A DNA stretch of 64,000 bases, taken from Ancylostoma caninum (lineage: Eukaryota > Nematoda > Chromadorea > Rhabditida > Ancylostomatidae). How positions within the stretch are numbered: position 1 is the stretch's first letter; the number at the start of each line of letters is the position of its first letter. The notes below the pieces were generated by a model, which ran no database searches, was not told where the DNA came from, and saw only the letters and a program-made list of their open reading frames with translations. The position numbers were made by a program, and so were the translations under genes. The stretch is taken from contig JBAJFG010000313.1 of NCBI GenBank assembly GCA_037903475.1, positions 124,001 through 188,000 of the forward strand, given 5' to 3'. Of the stretch, positions 34,649 to 48,300 are shown piece after piece.

Positions 34649-37600
34649 CTAACGTAGTCTGATTCCTGCATGATGACAATGTAGCATATCTCCAATAGCA
34701 TTGGCACACACAATATGTTGTAGTCCGAGTGCACTTAGTCCCTTTGTCGGGCGACAAAATTGCTCACATTGCGGACCGCTGAATAGAATTTACATAAATG
34801 GTTGTGAAATAACAACCACAAGCAGCATGGACAGCAGAATAAGCTCACGTTTTTGCAACAACTCCCTTGTGCCGGCAACATTCCGTGTTGTCCTTGCCTT
34901 GGGAGGCGCATTCCAAATACGGAGCAACGCTGAAAATGCCACACAGGCCCCGATCCATGGCAGAACGTACCTAAATTCAAGAATGAAATTCCCTAAGATC
35001 TATTTTAGGCCTGAAGAACGAAAGCATGGATTGGTTGGGAACTCTGAGATGTCAGGAGCTCTCCTCCTTGGATTTTGAACATTGGAAGTGGGTTCAGAAT
35101 TTAGCGCATTTCCAAGATCAGGGACTATTTGTTTCTATAATCCTCAAATGTGACCCTTTCCTCCCTAATCTCCATAAGATGGTGTGCTAAGCTCTTCTAT
35201 TAAGCTTTTTTGGAGCTCATATCGGTCGCAACGCCATGAAAATTGCTTAGATCTCAGATCCAAACTCTCTAAGCATCTCATTTGCTAAATCAGTACCAAA
35301 AAAGCTCCAGTGTTCTGCATGCGAGCCTCCAATTTCCATTTCCGCCTAATTTGTCATCGCTGAGCTCCTTGCTTAAGTTATGAAGCTTTACTGGCATCAT
35401 TACATGATACTGCCAGATGCAGCCCAGGCACTTCACAAGGGAAGTGCGATAGACTAACCTAGCAGATCAACAACATTTTTTTGAATCAAAGATTCTATTA
35501 AGAAGGTGCTCCTGTATATACACCATATTCAGCTCCGGAACCGGAGAAGTTTTACCAGGTATAGGTTTCCATACATCGTCTATCGACGTAGTGACTGAGT
35601 GGATAGCGTTCTGAATCGTTCAGCAGGGCTGGTATCCATAGTGGAATTTACCTATGGTAATCATGATTACCCCCAATGTCTACCCAATTTGTGAAATACA
35701 TGGAAAACATTACCCACAAGCCATAGCGTGAAGTACGGGGTAATCTACACCTACGTATCTACCACCGCCATCCCAAAATATAACAAGGGCCTCATGCTCC
35801 ATGATAAACATTTACCTTAACTCCCAGCGATGGATGCCAATGCTGGGATCGGAAGCGTCATTGGAAGGATGGGTAATTTCATACAACATATGGGTAAAAG
35901 TGCTGGTGGACCTTGTGTAAACGGAAGCTTTATGCATATTAACTCGTTTACCACCATGGGTCTTCTTCATGTGCCACCTCATAGTGGTGAAGGGGTGAAC
36001 GCCAACCGGATCCGTCCGGGAAAGTGGCTAACGGCACACCGGCCACGCAGTTCGCGCACCCAGCGCGTGAAGGGGCGGCTCTGCGCCTAGCCCCAGCACG
36101 GCGAAGCCGGAGTAACCAGGCCACCAATCATCGCTCCCACAACTTCATCCACTCGCCTTAGTCCCCCGCAGGCTGTCCCTGCCCAGTCAGATAGCGCTGG
36201 ATCCGCACACAGCCAAAGGCGAAGAAATTTCAGGGCCGTAGGCTACCATAGGAAACGGACAAGGGTGAGCCATCTGATTGCTTGCACATACAACTGTCGT
36301 AGTGTCAGTTCGGCCGCTCAGCTATCGGTTTTAATTGAGGAAGCACAACGGATTAAGTACGACGTCATTGGACTGAGCGAAACGAAACGGAAGGAACCTC
36401 TGACGTGCACATGGAACAACGGTGCCGCTGTTTTTCTAGGAGCTCGTAAAACCGGCTCAACGTCAGGGGAGTGGGCTTCATGGTGGCACCAAACTTCGCC
36501 AGAAACATCACAAGTGCCACATTTCATGGCCATCGACTGGGAGTACTAACAGCATCGCTGTCACAGGACATCGATGTCTCCGTCATCCAGGCCTACGCTC
36601 CTACCGCGGATAGGGATGAAGAAGAACACGACGAGTTCTACAGCGACTCTAGTGATCTCATCCGTTTCCAGAAGAGCACCTATGTTGTGGTAATGGGCGA
36701 CTTCAACGCTCGCATAGGATCACGAAAGGTTGGAGAAGTATTTATCGGACCGAACTCGGCAGAGCAGAGGAACGAGGCCGGAGAAAGGCTCACAAACTTC
36801 TGTGAAATGCACCATCTCTTCCATGGGAACAGCCAGTTTGTGAAGAATATAGCAAAGAGATGGACATATGTCTCTCCCATTGGGCAACACTATCACGAAC
36901 TCGATCATATCTTATGTAACAAGCGAGTTATCACGGACGTTGGTGTTGTCCCATCATTCTACACGGGAAGTGACCATCGCTTATTACGAGCTCGGCTGCA
37001 TTTCGACAGAGGACAAGTCCGCTTAGCCCGAATACGCTCGAGGCGCCCACGACCAACTATCCTAGATGAGGAGATGGTCAGAGTCACTGCTGCCAAGGAG
37101 GCCTTTGAGATGGTAGACGACCTCAACGAGGATTACACCCACCTGGTTGAAACCATCGTCAAGATCAGGAATGAGTGTCGTGCCGCAGCACCCAACCATG
37201 CAACAGGACGAATCTCCAGCGGCACCCGCGCCCTTCTTGAGAAGCGGAGGCACATGGATCGACAAGGGAATCAGGTAGAATACGCAGTCCTGAACAGACT
37301 CTGCAGGCAAATGCTAGCTGAAGACCACGTGAACTTCGTTAAAAATCGTCTGCTTGATGCCGCCCACAGTAAGCGCAGCCTGAAGGTGGAAAAGCGTGCG
37401 CTGGCAGAACATCGTCTATCGATCCCGTGTTTGAAAGCTCCAGATGGTTCGCGTTGTACGTCTCGACCAGGAATGGAGAGTATCATGACGAACTTCTACT
37501 CTGCCCTCTTCAGATCAGCATTGGGCCAAACTACTAATGTTTTGAGCCCCGGAGAAGAGGTCCCGCCGTTCCTTCCGTCAGAGGTGCGCCATGCGATTGA

Positions 37601-39395
37601 GATGATGCCGCGAGGAAAAGCTCCTGGTTCTGATGAAATGATAGTGGAACTTCTACAGGCTTGCGGACCCACTCTGTACGCCGCACTGGCGAGACGGTTC
37701 TCTCGCTACCTTGCAAAATGTGAAGTACCAGTAGCTTGGAAGCGGTCCTCGACCATTCTTCTTTTCAAAAAGGGAAACAAAGAAAACTTTGAAAACTACC
37801 GTCCTATCACGCTACTGCCAGTGTTATACAAGGTTTTCACGCGTTGCCTCCTGACGCGCATTCGGAGGACGCTGGACGAAGCTCAACCGGTAGAGCAGGC
37901 AGGATTCCGGCGCAAGTTCACGTCGATTGATCGAGGCAGCCCGAGAATACCAAGAACCGCCAGTGCTGACTTTTGTTGCCTACAAAAAGGCATTTGATTC
38001 AGTGGAGCCGGCGAAGGTCTGGAAAGCGCTGGAAGAACAGGGTGTCGAGTCGCGGTACATAAAGGTTTTGTGTGAGTGCTACTCGGGATGCACCACGGTG
38101 TTTCGGCCGTTTCTCAACGATATCGAGGTACCTGTGGAGAAAGGAGTTCGTCAAGGCGACCCATTTTCACCGAATTTATTCTCAGCGTATTTGGAGTCGC
38201 TCATTCGCAACTGCGACTGGAGCACCTTTGGAGTCCTTATCGACGGGAAGCGGCTGAACCATCTACGTTTCGCAGATGACATAGTGCTGATCACAAGGTC
38301 ACCGGAAGATGCCTCTGAAATGCTTAGACTGCTGGACGAAGAAGGAAGAAGAACAGGTCTCAGCATCAACACGACTAAAACGAAGGTCATGAGGAGCGCA
38401 TTTCCTAGTCAGCAACCGGTATTTCTTCAGGGTGTTCCCCTCGAAGACGTCAGCGAATATAACTATTTTGGTCGCCTCCTAAACATGGAGAACGACATCA
38501 AGCCCGAGATCGCGAGGAGATGACGAGCAGGCTGGGTCGCTTATAATTCGATTAAAAGCGTACTCGAGAACACCAAGGACCAGAAACTACGTGCGGATCT
38601 CTTCAACTCGACCGTGCTGCCAGCCCTGTGCTACGCGAGCGAAACGTGGGCGCTGACAAGAATCGCTGAGACTCAGCTTCGCTCGGCCCAGGTCTCACTT
38701 GAACGTCGCATGCTTGGGCTGTCCTTGCGCCAGCAGCGAGAGCGTCGTCTACATAACTCAGATATTAGAGCAATGTCGATGGTCCATGACGCTGTTCTTC
38801 ACAACGATGAGTCGAAACATCGGTACGCAGGACATCTCATGAGATGCTCGGATGGTCGATGGAGTTCTGCGGTTCTGCGATGGTACCCTCGCGACAGAAA
38901 GCGACCGTGCGGCCGACCTCCTATAAGGTGGTACGATTCGTTGGCTTATTGAAAGTGCTTCCGGTTCAGTTAAGGTCCACTGGTCGACTAAGGCCCAAGA
39001 CTGATCGGTGTGGAAGAGAAGTTGGGACCCGCGCAAGGCCAACCGCCGTGCTGAGGAACGGGTCGCCTAAGTATCCTAAGTAAGTAAGTAGTACCACCAT
39101 GGGCACGAAAGCAGAATTGCTCGCGTCGCGCCTATGCCCCCGTTTGCAAGTTTTTACTCTAGTTCTGAGTCCTGAGGGCAAAATTCATACCATACATACT
39201 GTCGTAATTTATTCAGGGAAGCTTCAGAATAGCTAGATTTCGTTTTGACCAGGTGGATAACCCCTTGCATTTTCTCTTCTAGGAAAACCCAATAAAAAAA
39301 GAAGTTGTGACCAACCTCTGCCTGCGTAATGTCATACCGGCACAATGACAAACATCCTGGTGGTAAGTTTTTCCTGCGACAACACTCCAATAGAG
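34649..39395 (-). CDS. DB-module-coding exons of the secreted protein gene
   Basis: Exons 39395-39316, 34970-34849 and 34778-34649, together with the end of 39887-39635, encode the cysteine-rich DB module and the stop TAG (34649-34651). The junctions are phase 1, phase 0 and phase 2 and match on both sides. I count fourteen cysteines from QCGVA to HCHHAG. The intron between the first two exons is 4.3 kb because it hosts the RTE element. Confidence 0.88.
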
Positions 39396-42300
39396 CTGTA
39401 AGCACAAGTAACATTCTCCCGTCAATTTGTTTATTTACTAATTCATTTGTTTATTCGATACACTAACACCATAAATATGTAGGAAAGGTAGAAAAAAGCA
39501 GTAGGCAGTGAGAGAAGTGATCGCGTTTCCCCCTCAAACACCGTGATTTTTAGGAATTTTTGTCCAATTGGACAAAAACCACATCAAAGTAAAAAGAGAA
39601 TTTCTATGGAAAATTAATATCAAGGAAAACTCACCATGACTAGCCTGTTGCGAAGTGACACAAGGCTTAAAATGAGGGGCTACTCCACATTGTTGAGATG
39701 CTGCTGGAGGCAGGTATGGTACAGGAGGCTGTGGCATAGGTGGAGGCCGATTTGCCAGAGTGAAAGAAGGCTCTGGAGAAATAACAGCAGCTGAAGGGCG
39801 GACTCCAATAGAAGCAGAGTTGTGGCCGCGAGCTGAAATCGGGTTCCATGGAAATTTTCGTGGATTATTCGAGGAAAACGTGATTTTCTGGAAGACCTAC
39901 GATTGACAGAGATTCGGAATGGTGCTTGTGTGGTTCGTGTGGGTGTGATAAACTGAAAAACTGAGTTTTTTTTTCATTGCGGAATGAGATGGGAGCAGTT
40001 AAAATAGTGGTCCTGGCTTACCTCGATCACTTTTGGCTCTAGAAAATCAACATTGCTCGGTACCACCATGTTAACCTTTGATGGTCCCACCGAGAAAGTT
40101 CGTATCAGTGATCCAATGTCTGTAGTAAAATGGATGAAATAAATATATTCAATAAAGAGTAAGCAAAAAACAATAAATGGATAGAGAATAAATGGAAATA
40201 AATAAAAATAAACAAATAAATAAATAATGAATGAACGATATCGTTGAGTGAGAAGTTATGCGGAAGTCACTGTTCATATGATAGTGGATGCGAAAGAGTA
40301 AAATAACACGATCACGTAGGAACCCTGGATCTAAACGAGGCCTTAAAGGCAGTGTATCACCTCGATCTCGTGTTTGAGGTTTTAGCCAATTCTGAATCTC
40401 CTCGACGCGCTGAATCCAGCGGTATACATGAAATATTACAAAACTTCCTCTAAACCCGTTTCTGAACGTTTTTCGATACAGAATTTGGAACAGTTTGTTG
40501 AGCCGAGGCCGATGACCTTTATCGATCGGACACGTCTAGACGTGTTGGCCAACGTCGCAACCGTGGCGGGCAGCGAGCACTCACACGGACCCCTCCGCCC
40601 AACTGGTCCGTGAACTGCACTTTCGGACCCCCGAAAACGGGATTTTCGTCACCTTCATGCGTATTGACGTATATCATTGGAATCAGCGTGATGAGGACGT
40701 CTAGAGACTGTGGGTAATAACACCTCAAAAAACGAGGTAACACACTGCCTTCAAGTAGGATTTCCTCCTTGTTTACCCAATTTAAATAGATGGTCTAACG
40801 TTAAAAATTAGTGTATGTTTGATAATTTTTCTTCAAATAAACGCGAATACGTAAATAAACAAACAAATAACGTGGGAGGTTTTGCTTCTGGAAAAGAGTT
40901 TCAGCTTCAACGCACCTTTATCCGACGTCTCTTCACGACGCACAGCACTTCCATCAACTGCAAATTTCGGCAACGTATCCACTCCCGCGGGCCAAGTTCT
41001 CACCTTCTGCACGGGAATTATCTTTACACTCCAGCCTTGTGTGGGTGGTCTACAACCATTAACATACAGGAATGAACAAGTAAATGAGACACTGTTAATA
41101 ATGAGTGTGCTGAAGCGTGGAAAGATGTTCTACAGGTTCTACTCAGGATTGCAGCGCTATTCAAAAGCCCGATATTCAAAGAACAAAGCTGGCCTGCCGC
41201 ACCGCGTAGGTCACGCGACGCGGCCTCGTTTTCTACTGTCTAATGACGACTGACAATCACCTCATTATGCAGTGATTAGTATTTTGGATGGCTCACAACA
41301 AAGATCTAGACAGTGCTAAAATTAAAGGACCTTCAATCAATAGAATTTAATCTCGTCCCAAGTTCTTTCGGAAGCAATGTATTGGATTTTAAAGTTTTTG
41401 GTACCATTCTTACAGATACTTACAGTTTCTAAGCCCCATTTCTTGGGAGCTTGTGGGCGGAGTTTTCGAATGATTTCGGAAGAACGCCTCTTTAAGAAAT
41501 TCGTGTTCCATGGGGAGTTCATCATCATGCACTCTCCAACAGGACGGAAGGGTGCGTCATGTGTGACAAACAAGGATATACTAGACGCTGATACACCACA
41601 GCCCTACCTTGGCACCGTCCACATGCTCCTTTCTAGAGCTTCTGGAGATTCTTTTCATGCGAAATTCCCGAAAACTCGAAAGTGGGACGATGGCATTAAT
41701 TATAAACATTTTTTTCTCTCTGAGTGATAAACAGCGCTGCGCAATCTACTACCTATGGTGGCTTAGTAGCTCAAAAAACTACTTACTACTTAGTGCTAAG
41801 TTAGATGATTAGTCGACTTGGTCGCATGCATCATAGGCAGGCGAACAAACCTCGCCGATCGCCGGCGATAGGATCGTTCACGTGGTGGTTCCAGCAAAAC
41901 GCTCGTCGTTATGAAATTTCGCTTAACGGTTGTCATGCGACTTGTGTACGAATCCATGAGTTTTTTGCATCGTCGTGGATTCGACATGAGCGAGCAAAAT
42001 CGTCTGTAACGGTCCTCGTTTACTTGACCGCCGTATAGGGATTAACCGAAGTTTCTTGTAAAATCCACGACATGTGCTTATTTTCTCTTAATTCAGCAAT
42101 ATCATTGCCTGAATGAATTGTTAACGAGCACATTGATGGTAATCCGTCATTGCACCGCAGAAAACGAGACCGCATCGCGTCACCTACGCGGCGCGGCTGC
42201 TCGCTGTGGCGGTCTTGCTTTCTGCGGTGCAATAACGATTGATCATCACTGTAACCACTAAATTATCACGTGATTGCACGCAAAAGAGCGTGGAGTTCCA

Positions 42301-45300
42301 AATTCAAAGCCTCTAGAACTCACTTCTGCCTCCAACCAATAGATTCTTCACGATTATGCTTTGGATCAATGGAAGCTTCCTCAGAGATGAACGACTTTGG
42401 CATCATGACCCCATTGCGCGAAACATGTAGTGTACGGGCCAGCCGATTCTCTGAAAACAGAGTTAAGGACTGACATCTGCACTAACGACGTCTGTAGTAT
42501 ATAAAAAATGCTTAGAGGCAGAAATTTCCAAGTTCTTAGTGTTCATACGAACTAGAAGGCTCAGATAGCAATCCATCGATAAACTACGGCACTCGCCAGC
42601 AAAGGTAACAGTTGAAAATAGTTTATATGAACTGATTCTTTATGTACTCAGGTTATTTTTTATTTCTTATTTTTACTATGGCTCCTTATGTGAGATTAAT
42701 TCTCAAATAGCTCGATTTTTTAGAACCTGCGCAGTTTAAGTTCTTTTTTTTCGGATGATGAGCGTTGCATCTGAAGCTGACGGCGCGGCTGGGATCTCCA
42801 ATTGGCTGGTTACGAGAACTGACCAATCGTGAAACGCTGTCCTCTCCATGTACAACGCTACACACTCCAAGTGGACATGCTTAGCGATTTTTAGTGGAAG
42901 CTAATTGTGCCCCGATTTTACGTAACACCCATATCGTCTTCATTTTCATTCCCTTCACAAGAATTTCCCACAATGAATATCTTTTTTTTTTCGTAAAGAG
43001 CTCCAGTTTTTTGACTTCTTTTTTTCGGCTCCTATTTTTTAAAAAGCGTTTTCGTGGACGCGAAATTTGTGGAACATGATAAGAGCGAAGGTTGGTAGCT
43101 TCTCTTAACCTTGGACTTCTCGACGTTCAATTAATGCGCTTGGGGTAGCACTGCTGATAAATTCGGGAGGCAGTCAAGACGTACACCGCGACGCGACCAC
43201 GCCGCTGCGTGTGCTCCTTAGATCTGGGTGTTTCCTCTGATTCGTCGCATAATTTGATATCGGTGGCCACCTCTTTACAGTTTACGAGCTCCGATAACAT
43301 TCATCTGCCCCAACACAAGTTTTGAAAACTCCCTCATTTCCCCGCCGCACTGCTCGTTCCCTTGAAGGCCGCAGCCGCGACGCGTACATGAATCGACCAA
43401 TCACAGCGCAGCAGCATACCTCTTGTCATGCAGCCGATAAATTCCACCCATAAAATCATAAAGGTAATAAAAACAACATTTCCGAGCGACGAGAGTACCA
43501 TACTCAACGCGGAGTACTGCAACAACCTCAGAGGGATACAATCCGCCCCTTTTTGGCAGCACTATGTTGCTAGTGCCGGCTGATTCTTATGGAATTCCCA
43601 CTCACGTTTACGTGAGAAATCCATTCCGCTGATTTTCCCCGCTTTCTTCCCGCTGGTGCCATACTCCTCGAGAAGTGCAGCGGTTTCTGTCGCTGAGGGC
43701 GCCTGGACAACGGTTCTGATAGGTATCGATTGGCTGCCTATGACGCTGGGGTCAGCGCGAGCGATGCGCCTTTCGCAATCGATACGGGTAGAAACCAGTG
43801 TTGCCGCGGCCCAAAACCGCTACACTTGTTCAGGAGTATGGCAGGAGTGGCGTAACTAGTATATTGCACTCTTTTGCAGTTTGAAAAGGTCCCTATTTTA
43901 GACGAAATTCTGAATAGTAATCTTGCCCTTAACTTTCCTCATCACACATCTCCTTTTTTCACTCCAATGCTTTCTGTTCATACGTCGCTACTCCGCTGCG
44001 CTTGCACATCATTCTTTGTGTTGTTTTACACTTCTATGTACTGTTTTCTGTACTTTCCCAGCTTGGATACCTTAATCGCTGTTCACTTGAAGTTCAATGC
44101 GACCGCAGAAGTATTACATCCGTTCATCCGTTGCGGCAATGCCGATCAATAGCATATGCGGTGCGGCAACGCCGATCAATGGCCGTATATAATGTGCCGT
44201 CGCATAGGTTACTGCAGCGCCTGTGAGCACACCATGTTCTGGCTGACCAACACTTTCGACCATTAAATTCCTCCATAGTGGGAAATTCAACGCAATCAAC
44301 ACTTGCTGTGGCTGCGGATGAAACGAATTTGGTACGTATTGATTTGCTGGCTACGACTGCGGGTCAGTATACTCTACCGCTCTTCTTTTGGCATTGGTGT
44401 TTGTTACTTTTTGTTTCATGTCTTTCGTAAGCTTTTGATATGTATATTGTATGTTTCAGATCATTATTAAAAGGTAACAAATGGACACAACCCTATTTAA
44501 TATATTTATTTATTTATTTCCAAAAGTCGGCTGCTCACCACTAGACTCGTCTGTCAACTCGGCGGAGACATTTTCATTCCCACTTTGGTTTTCTGGAGAT
44601 TCTTCTTCGTCATAGTCGCCAATGACCACGAGGGATTCGGGTGGTTTTATTATTCTTGGATCGGGAGTTGTCCGTACGCGGTGATGGATCGACTGGAAGA
44701 CAAACACTCAGCATCATGGGTGGCTCAGCGGGGAGAAGCTGTTCCATGGTCAGGTTGCCATTGAAAATTGATTATTTCTGAGAGAAAACTTAGGTCCGAA
44801 GAATTACTGAGACTATCCAGGGTAGGCATGTTGAAGGCCATGCCAAAGATGGGCAAATTTGTGGGCGTTCACACGTTGCCCTGGATAATCTCAGTTATCC
44901 ACTGGGTGCATCACTTGATAAGTGGGTAATCTCTTACCCGCAGCTGCGACTCTGTAATTACCCATGGGTAGCAGCTGAATACAGGCAACGTGACGTATGG
45001 GTAAATATGTTGACGGGTGCCAGGTAAGAGGTAGATCTGTGTACGTCAACACGATTACCATGGGTAATTTCAGTGATGCACCCAGACCCAGCGTTGGTTT
45101 ACAGATTAAACCTGTTTGCGAGTGGTAACCTGCCCATGGAACAGCATGATTCGGATATGCTCTACCTTGACAACCGTGGAATGGATGAACGGCACCTCAG
45201 TAGTTTCACCAGGCGATTTCACGATGAACGCTGTGCTGTCGATGCTCGGCTCGTACGGTATCAATGTCGGAAAACCACCCGGTGGCAGCTGGGTAGGAGC

Positions 45301-48300
45301 AGGGGTGGAAGAGAACTGCGGAGGCGGAGGAGGGGGTGGCGGCGGTGGCGGTGGCGGCGGCAGCGCCGGCACATCTACGGACGACCGAGCTAGCTGTGCC
45401 TGTCCATCGTGAGGCGCACCTTGCCCTGAGTCGAACTCAAACTGTGAAGATGTTGGCGACTCTGGCGGAGGTGTGAACACCTCGAAGTTGGGCGCTGGCG
45501 TCGGATCTGGGTTAGGAAAGGTTAGCGTTAACAAAATTGGGTAAGATAAACGCAGGGAAAACTCAAAACGACATGCTAGCAAACCTGCTCCAGAACTGTG
45601 TTTTCGACTGACGCCACGTCCAGCATCGCCATCATGTGGGGCAGTTTCTGAAACTGAAACCAAATCTCTAAGGAGCAATGAGGCTACTAACACACATTAT
45701 TAAGCTCTGTGTTGCTAAGGTTAGCTAGTGAGTGAAAGGTTACGGCCGCCTCTGAAGGAGTATCTTCAGAAAAATCCCTGAAAACTTCAAACAAGTGTGG
45801 TGAACACTACGAGTGACTGGGGATTCCGGGCCATCATGATATTTCAGACGGATGCGTGGATGAGCGAACTGACGAACGAACGCAGACTCAGCAATAGCTC
45901 GGTAATTTACTAACTAAGGAAATATGAAACACTCCCGCTATTCCAACAAAAGAGCTCTCAGCTCCACATCCAAGCTCGACACATCGAAAAAACCTGAGGA
46001 TAGGCACGCACCACTGGGTTTAATCAGAGTAAACCTGTTAACGTTCCTACCAAAGATGGGTAAATCTGGTGATGTTAACACCTTTACACTGGGTAGTCTC
46101 AATGGAAGATTCAAGATCAAATCAATGCCCACTTCATGGTCTGGGACCCCACTTCGGGAAGAATTTGTGAAGTGACGCAATGCGCTCAGCGATAGTCAAG
46201 AGGAATAGAATTCCGCACCAGTCCTCACAGGGAACAAAGCGAAACGGCCAGCCAGCAAGTAGGCCCAATTTGGACAAATCAGAAAATTGTGTACTGTCTC
46301 ACATATCTGTGAAGGTGATATCGTAGAACCACAGCAATCACAAATTCGAAGAAAGCTATCCCCTGACGACTCACGACTCTACACTAATGGGTTCTTGGTA
46401 AAATCGGACTAGACGTTGAGTAGACCGAATACTTCCCGAGTTACCAGCGAATTTCGCCTGAATTTTGAGCGAATTTCTGAAGAAGTCGATAACTTCAGCT
46501 CAAATTCCATAGAAACTCCTGTTGTTTTTCTAATACGTTCCTTACCGTAGCAGGGTTACTGTAACCACTTGCGAGACTCAGCCATAGTACTCATAGGACG
46601 CAGCTGTTAGTGCCAAAGCCCAAGAGAAATGTCGTGGAATGGGAATCCAAGCACTAGTGCTTGAAAAATTCGTTGGACATGTGTTGGCGGCGATTGCGAC
46701 GAAGAAATTGGTCGTGAAAACCTCACCGCACTTCTGAACGGTATCCGATCCGGAACAGCAGACGGAGGGGGGAGGGGGGGAAAGGATGGAAGAACTGATA
46801 CGATAGTCACCATTTGTCTGTTGCCAAACCAATCATCTCTTCCCATTCATTTATAGTCCGTTTCAAAGCCGACGAAAGTTGAGTATTTATGCCAATCATC
46901 CACATTTCTCACTTTCCTCTCCAAACATGGCACTGTTCCTCGCCTCCTTTCTTTCTCCAGTATCTGCACAACTATGTTCCTCGGTGAAATACACTATAGC
47001 TACTCTGTTCAACCTAAAATTCGACTACACACTTCAAAGTAAAGTACCCGGACGACTAGCTTCTTCGACTACTTCTCATGACGCTGCTGATGAAAATCAG
47101 GAACCTCAGAGACCGCATTACAGAATCCTCTGAGAAAAGCACCGAGACCACACTAAAACGTAATCGCCACGTAAAAAGTCGACTTTCCATCTCGCGGTCG
47201 GGATCGCAGCGATTCGTTTTCGTTAATGATTCATGGCGCTTACGCCAACCGGCTCAGCTCGATTAGTATGACGCAAGGCACCTACTGACGAACTTTAGCT
47301 GCACGAACATCACACATACGGCAGAAAAATATAAGGCGACGGTTTCTTGTTTAAAGGGCAGGTACTGACTACGAAGGAATCGGCAAAAAAAACGGTCCAA
47401 TCCTTTCGAACTCATTTCGTTTGAAGAGTGCTAAACTCGTACTTGAAGTCATAACGTTATTCCACGTTTTGTCCAGGTTTTACTATTCAGATTGCATTTT
47501 CTTGTTTTACATGGTTGCGTTCTATTTGGATGTGTTTTCCTTTCAATAGTGTTATGCGCGTATGACCATGTACTAATTACATATGTACTTTTGGAAATGC
47601 ATAAATATATGTTTAAATATGCATACATGTGTACTGGCATATTTCTATGTTAATATAATATGTATGTGTATTATTCTATTATACTATGTACATTGAGTAT
47701 AGACCTAAATTAAATAGGAAAGCTGGTCCTATTCTCCACTCTGTTTTGGAGTTTAGTTGGAGTTAGGATTTCAAACTATTAGGTTGGTGCAAAGGAAATG
47801 GCGCGTTTTCGCGTTGACTCCATTTCTTTTCCATAACGAAGGGAAACCTCGGCAGACCATATAGATCCTTTGACCAGCAGGATCATTACCCATTGTATGA
47901 CCAGGTCCCCGAAGTCCTCCGCAGAGAACTCGGAAAACTGAGAGGCAAGGAACAGGGAGATTTTGTTGTCAGGTCATCAACTTTGGCAGCTTTTTTCTTG
48001 TTCGATAGAGGGATTGCGAGCTGGGAAAGCGGAGGAAATACTGCAATTTCTCTGAAGAATATGATGGCTATATACTTGAACGCTTCCTTGTAGAGCCATC
48101 AAAATTTAAGACAGCTCTCGTCCGCAAATTTTGGCCAAAAGTGGGGTTGCAGAAAATGAACATTTGAGCAACTCGAGCGCTTTTCCAGAGGACCGCTCGC
48201 TACTTTTCGGGGCAAATAACAGCAAAAGCTATTGTTGTGTGTGCTTTTTCTGAAAAGCAGCTCCAAAAGGATCGTTCATCTCCCTAGAATCCTAGAAATA

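Noticed and set aside
39888..39950. Extending DB-gene exon 39635-39887 upstream to the TTTTTCAG near 39955
   Set aside because: That acceptor puts the exon in a frame that meets TAG inside it. The CTTCCAG acceptor at 39888 keeps the frame that reads into the DB module.
41337..41727. Opposing open frames at 41337-41573 (-) and 41377-41727 (+) with a good-looking GTAAGT on the minus strand
   Set aside because: The minus frame does not fit the phase needed between the DB-gene exons 42324-42450 and 40916-41049 without a stop, and no acceptor was found. The plus frame has no recognisable domain.
45073..45412. Glycine/arginine-rich open frames on the plus strand
   Set aside because: These are antisense shadows of the polyproline exon of the DB-module gene.
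46578..46846. Proline-rich frames (-) as an extra DB-gene exon
   Set aside because: No suitable acceptor/donor pair in the needed phase, and overlapping frames are equally open.
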